From Trichomonas vaginalis G3 (lineage: Eukaryota > Parabasalia > Trichomonadida > Trichomonadidae), in NCBI RefSeq assembly GCF_026262505.1, contig NC_067207.1, positions 18,940,082 through 19,004,081 on the forward strand: a stretch of 64,000 nt of DNA, read 5' to 3'. Below, piece after piece: positions 59,450-64,000 of this stretch. Each line of letters opens with the position of its first letter. Within the stretch, counting starts at the first letter, position 1. The notes under the pieces were generated by a model, which searched no databases, had not been told where the DNA came from, and saw only the letters and a list, made by a program, of their open reading frames with translations. Made by a program: the position numbers and the translations under genes.

Positions 59450-60787
59450 AAAAAATTCTTGTATCGTTTTTGTAAAGTATTCAAATTACTTCATTTTTGA
59501 TTTATTGGCGTGAATTGACACCCATAGAATCTAAATAATAAGTGGTATGAAAAGGAAATAGTACTTTATTATAAATTGCAATTTAAAAATTGATTTTCCG
59601 ACGAAATGCTTCATTTGATTTTTTTCGTTATGCTACAATTACATTCTTACTATCTGTCATCATGCAAAATCATTTCGAGCTTACGTTTGGCCCAAGTTTA
59701 ACAATGGTTTTGATTAGTAATAAAGATAGAAATTCTTTATCTCGGTTTAAAAATCATTGTTTTAAGCATTACGTGCCACTTTAATAATTTGCAAAATGGT
59801 TGTATTTGATTTCAACTTAAGAACATCTGAGAATGTGACGTAAAATGTGAATCATTCTAATTTTGATTAAGTAAAAAATCAATTTCGAACAACATCGCTT
59901 CCATTATACTCCAAAGATGTCACATGTTGAAAATGAACAGCATCAATTCAAATTTATTGTAATTCTCAATATATATTTAAATTTTATACTGAATAATGAT
60001 ACAGTTCATAAAAACAATAAAATTTTCGCTCTTTTCTGTTTGGAATCGAGTTTACAATGAATTTAAAAAACAGTGAATATTTAGGAAATTTTTTGATTGG
60101 CACTCAGCTCGATAATGATCACTTACATGTATTTTGCGCATGAATTTAAAGCAACTGGTAGCAATTAAGTTGGAAAAGAAAGACATTTTCCATAAAATTG
60201 GAAATCACTCTCTCCGTTTGAAAGTTATCGAGAGTTGAATAAATAAAAATAATATGAATGTCTGTTATATATGATTACAAATCTCTCTTCCAAAAATCGA
60301 ATTGATTAAGGTAACTTTTGAGAGGAAATTTCTCGATATGAAATCTATTGACCTTTTAAGTTGTAGTGTAATCTATAGAATGAAATAAACAACAAAAAAA
60401 TATATTTTAAATCAACGATCTTTGAGAGCATTTCTAATGTTTACAATTCGAAACAATCAATTGCGTAAATCTCTCAATTCTGTAAATCTAAAGTTCACAA
60501 TCAATCCAGATTTTTGTTACTAATTCAGCTTTATCAGCTCGTCTCTTTGAAATTGATTCAATCCCATCAAAATTGAAATTGTGAGGGAACATGAAATTCG
60601 ATAACTTATCTTTCATTTATCGTCAAAATGGTGTGAATAACTAGAATAAATTTGAATTGGATTTTAACCAGCAACTGTCAATTTTTTATGACATTTAGTT
60701 ATATTTGGAATCATTACATAATTTCAAATATATTTTTACGCGTAATAAATTTCAATAATTCAAAAAAAATTATTTTTCAAAGAGGAA
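59450..60787. other. Divergent intergenic region without a gene
   Basis: AT-rich spacer between the fusion gene and the kinase gene. No coding sequence or notable repeat seen. Confidence 0.5.
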
Positions 60788-62047
60788 ATGGGAGAAGTTG
60801 AAAATATACAAGTACCACCAACAATAGGCAAGTACACTATTGGCGAAAAGATTGGTAGTGGTGCCTTTTCCTCAGTCTTCAAAGGGACGCATATGTTAAC
60901 TAAAATTGACGTCGCAATTAAAGTTATCAGCAAAAAAAGCTTTACAGATCAGAAATTCATTACCAGATTTATGAGAGAGGTTAATCTCCTGAAACAAATG
61001 AATCATCCAATGATTAATGAGTTATATGACCTTTATGAAGACGAAAAATATCATTATTTAATCATGGAATATTCGCCAAATGGCGATCTTTTATCATTTA
61101 TCAACAAGAATGGTAAACTAATCGAGCCTATTGCACGCCGTTATTTCACACAACTCTTTTCAGTCTTAGAATACTTGCATAAAGAGCGAAAAGTTGCTCA
61201 CAGAGATCTCAAAGCCGAGAATATACTATTAGACAGATATTTCAATCTAAGAATTATTGATTTCGGTTTGAGTAACTGTTTTACAGATGAAAATAACGTT
61301 TTTGAAACGAAATGTGGATCGCCTGCCTATATACCCCCAGAAATGATTATAGGATATGGATACACACCTGCTGCAGACATGTGGAGCACAGGAGTTCTAC
61401 TTTACGCGATGTCAATTGGCTCTTTACCATTTGATGATGAGAACGTCAAGAAAACTTTGCAGCTTATCGTTTATGCTAATCCGACATATCCTCCTTCAAT
61501 ATCTCCTGCTCTGGCAGATTTATTACAAAAACTTTTAACAAAAGACCCATTATTACGTATTACTTTGGATAAAATTAAAGAACACCCATGGTTTTCGAAA
61601 CTAGAATACGATGCAATATACGCTTATCAGAAGAAAATTCAAGAAGTTACTTGTGATCCAGAAATCGTTTCCCAAATGGAAAGATACGGATTGGATACGA
61701 CGAACTTACGACAAAACCTTTTCTTAGGCGTATACGATGAGACTACAGCTGTTTATAGAATGCTTAGAAAAATGAAAGTTACATTTGAGATGAAAACTGC
61801 GATGCGCGCTCGTCCTTCCGCAGCCAATAGTACTCCCCAGCCTAATAAGATGCTTTCTAACATTAGTGTTGAAGGAGTTAGTCAAGGAAGATCAATTCAG
61901 ATCCACAGAACTCAGAATAACAGCCCGCTAATGGACCATTGCGTAAATGTGGTCGCTCAGCAAGCTACTTTCAGACCTCTGGCAAAACCAGCTGTTCGAG
62001 TTAACGTTGCTCGATGTTATTCAACGAAACCTCAAGGAATAAATTAA
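60788..62047 (+). CDS. CAMK/SNF1-MARK-like protein kinase, 419 aa
   Basis: The kinase domain spans about residues 15-270: glycine loop IGSGAFSSVFKG (22-33), catalytic Lys in AIKVI (45), HRDLKAEN (138-145), DFGLSN (158-163), activation segment CGSPAYIPPE (176-185) and DMWSTGVLL. All catalytic residues are present. A helical stretch follows (YGLDTTNLRQNLFLGVYDE; AVYRMLRKMK), like the UBA-type domain after SNF1/MARK kinases, then a Ser/Asn-rich tail. Such kinases are greatly expanded in T. vaginalis. ATG 60788 precedes the domain by a normal 14 residues. Confidence 0.92.
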   Translation: MGEVENIQVPPTIGKYTIGEKIGSGAFSSVFKGTHMLTKIDVAIKVISKKSFTDQKFITRFMREVNLLKQMNHPMINELYDLYEDEKYHYLIMEYSPNGDLLSFINKNGKLIEPIARRYFTQLFSVLEYLHKERKVAHRDLKAENILLDRYFNLRIIDFGLSNCFTDENNVFETKCGSPAYIPPEMIIGYGYTPAADMWSTGVLLYAMSIGSLPFDDENVKKTLQLIVYANPTYPPSISPALADLLQKLLTKDPLLRITLDKIKEHPWFSKLEYDAIYAYQKKIQEVTCDPEIVSQMERYGLDTTNLRQNLFLGVYDETTAVYRMLRKMKVTFEMKTAMRARPSAANSTPQPNKMLSNISVEGVSQGRSIQIHRTQNNSPLMDHCVNVVAQQATFRPLAKPAVRVNVARCYSTKPQGIN

Positions 62048-62793
62048 TTGTAAATTGTATATCTGTCTTAAATGTTGTAACTATTTTATTATGAAATTTT
62101 AGTTTTTTATGATAAAAAGATAAGAAATATTTCGAAATATGTGGGAAATAGCAAAGATGAGTTAAGGATATTAAGAAAAAGAATGAGTATGTGCAAAATA
62201 GAGCAACATCAGGTGTAGCAAGCAACTAAAAAGAATAATAACTTATTGGGAAAATTTTTCATGGAATGAGTGTGTTCGGTAAGACTGTTCCCCCTGATGT
62301 ATTTTTGATGTACTCATTGGTTAACTAATAGTCTAATAACGCAAAATTTATCCAATGGTTACCTATCATTGAATGAGAAACTTGGGTTGGAGCTTGCCTT
62401 GTTATGTTATTCCTACTATTTTGGATGAAATAGGTCTTTTGGATGAAATTTTCAGTATTCGATTTTTAAGACTTATTGCTTGATATGTATACAAATTTTT
62501 GTGAACTATTGTCCCTTTTTTTCAACCATATAGTTTTTAGTCTAACTTAATGTGTTTTAAGTCGAGATAAGTTACTGATAAACTCTACTTATGACAAAAT
62601 GCAAAACTGCTGATGAATATTTTATTTCTTTTGACTTCAAAATTGTCGTTGTGTTATTTCGTGTATAATAACTTAATCAAAATTATCTGAAATCATAGTT
62701 GTCATGTATAAAATAAGATTTTTTTTTCATAAAGAGTCACAAAGATTTTTTATATGGTAAAATGCAAATTAACATGACCGTTAAAATTTTTTA
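62048..62793. other. Intergenic region without a gene
   Basis: AT-rich spacer between two same-strand genes. Nothing else noted. Confidence 0.5.
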
Positions 62794-64000
62794 ATGTCTG
62801 ATCAAGACATTCACCCAGGCAAATACATTGAACTGAGAAATAACTTTAAATACTACATCGATACATATCTTGCCTTGTATCAGCTAAAAACTGAAAATGA
62901 AGAAGAATTAAACTCGATTTACAAAATGATCAAGACAGAACTGATTGATTCAAAGAAATTTAGCCCAAAAAAGATTATAAAAGATATTTTAGACATTATT
63001 CCGTATAATAATCGTTATGCAAAGTCATATTTGACTCTAGCCAAACTCATTTCTGATGATTATCATATAACAGAGGTCAACAATATTCCAACTATTTCTA
63101 ACTACATGTTTTATAAAGAATATGGAATTAAATTAGACAAATCTTATGATTTCGAAAAAAATAAATCAGAAAATCTGGATATTCATACAGAAAATACAAT
63201 TTACAGAGCAATTATGTATAATGACAAAGAAAAATTCATCCCATTTACTGAAAGTGACGGATTTGATGAAAAACAAAAACTTGATAGAATATTATATCCC
63301 TCCGCTTATAATGAATATTCATTACTTGAATTATGTTGTTACCACGGAGCAGTTGACTGTTTCAAGTTATTAATAACAAAATTTAACCCAGAAATAACAA
63401 AAACATGTCTTTGTTTATCATTTTTAGGCGGAAATCCAGAGATCATGAGCGAATGTTTGAAATATCAAACACCAGATGAAAATTGCATGGAGTATGCAAT
63501 TATTTCACACAACATTGATTTCGTCACATTCTTGATGAACGAATACAATATTAAAATCAACTTAAATGATTGCGGAAGGTATAATAATCTTGAATCATTT
63601 TTAGTTTATTACGATCAAACTAATGATATAAACAAATGCTTTGTTTATTCATCTATTTTTGACACACCATCCATTTGCGAATATTTCCTTTCACATGGTG
63701 CAAATATTAAAGCAAAAGATGAAGATGGAAGAACTGCTCTTCATCTTGCAGCATCTAAAAATCAAGCAACAGCTGAATTTCTTATTTCACATGGTGCATA
63801 TGTCAATGAAAAAGATGAAGATGGAAGAACTGCTCTTTATGTTGCAGCGTCATATAATAGAAAAGAAATAGCCGAACTTCTTATTTCACATGGTGCAAAG
63901 ATCAATGAAAAAAATAAATATGGAAAAACCGCTCTTTATATTGCAATAAATAATAATTATAAAGAAATGGCTGAACTTCTTATTTCACATGGTGCAAATA
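62794..64000 (+). CDS. DUF3447/ankyrin-repeat protein, 5' part (runs off window)
   Basis: ATG 62794 opens a frame that continues to the last base (402 codons). The N-terminal ~290 residues match the DUF3447-type leader of T. vaginalis ankyrin proteins (IPTISNYMFYKEYGIKL; PSAYNEYSLLELCCYHGA). From about residue 300 come ankyrin repeats of 33 residues with LLISHGANIN-type and DEDGRTALHLAA-type motifs, increasingly uniform. Proteins of this kind are a hallmark of T. vaginalis and form a very large family. The 3' end lies beyond the window. Role: probably protein binding; specific partners unknown. Confidence 0.92.
   Translation, partial: MSDQDIHPGKYIELRNNFKYYIDTYLALYQLKTENEEELNSIYKMIKTELIDSKKFSPKKIIKDILDIIPYNNRYAKSYLTLAKLISDDYHITEVNNIPTISNYMFYKEYGIKLDKSYDFEKNKSENLDIHTENTIYRAIMYNDKEKFIPFTESDGFDEKQKLDRILYPSAYNEYSLLELCCYHGAVDCFKLLITKFNPEITKTCLCLSFLGGNPEIMSECLKYQTPDENCMEYAIISHNIDFVTFLMNEYNIKINLNDCGRYNNLESFLVYYDQTNDINKCFVYSSIFDTPSICEYFLSHGANIKAKDEDGRTALHLAASKNQATAEFLISHGAYVNEKDEDGRTALYVAASYNRKEIAELLISHGAKINEKNKYGKTALYIAINNNYKEMAELLISHGAN

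Overview
The window is AT-rich eukaryotic DNA whose host genes carry no visible introns. It most likely comes from Trichomonas vaginalis or a close parabasalid. The clues are a DUF3447/ankyrin-type protein running off the right edge, a short R2R3 Myb protein, a CAMK-like kinase with a GSPAYIPPE activation segment, TCAYW initiator-like boxes a few bases upstream of several start codons, two radical-SAM proteins suited to an anaerobe, and about 29 kb of Maverick (Polinton) sequence. The species call is inference; no rRNA or other definitive marker is present.

Bases 1 to about 29,120 are a Maverick/Polinton fossil that starts left of the window. The left part (to about 13 kb) carries a protein-primed family B DNA polymerase, a double-jelly-roll-type capsid protein (copy A), small structural-looking proteins, a fibre-like tail fragment and a retroviral-type integrase. 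The right part (about 20.3-29.1 kb) carries a packaging ATPase, an SF3 helicase, a second, divergent capsid protein (copy B), a basic protein and a long coiled-coil protein. Between them (13.0-20.3 kb) lies an accessory zone with two KilA-N proteins, an unknown 312-residue protein, two minisatellites, ~520-bp tandem units and many palindromes centred on AGATCT. Several genes look whole (capsid B, ATPase, both KilA-N genes, the coiled-coil protein); others are broken, perhaps fifteen breaks in all. Two capsid genes suggest two elements, nested or fused.

From 29.1 kb to the right edge is host DNA: a 5'-defective glycine-rich gene, a Ser/Glu-rich disordered protein, a Rab GTPase, a nucleoplasmin-like protein, a transcription-type cyclin, a Myb protein, a SPASM-type radical-SAM enzyme, an alpha-helical repeat protein, a metallophosphoesterase, a Siw14-like phosphatase, a tubby-like protein, a coiled-coil protein, a radical-SAM/flavodoxin fusion, a protein kinase and the ankyrin protein. 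Gene-poor stretches between them hold unusual structured DNA: a 2.7-kb unit bounded by inverted repeats that contains an array of hairpins (33.5-36.2 kb), a GC-rich hairpin island (55.6-56.0 kb), and two long palindromes (about 425-bp arms at 53 kb; 296-bp arms with no mismatch seen at 57 kb).

The most noteworthy items are the AGATCT-centred palindromes whose two arms change together and which follow stop codons in the Maverick, the GC hairpins at the same place inside both KilA-N genes, the two host hairpin islands, the exact 296-bp palindrome, and the radical-SAM/flavodoxin fusion.
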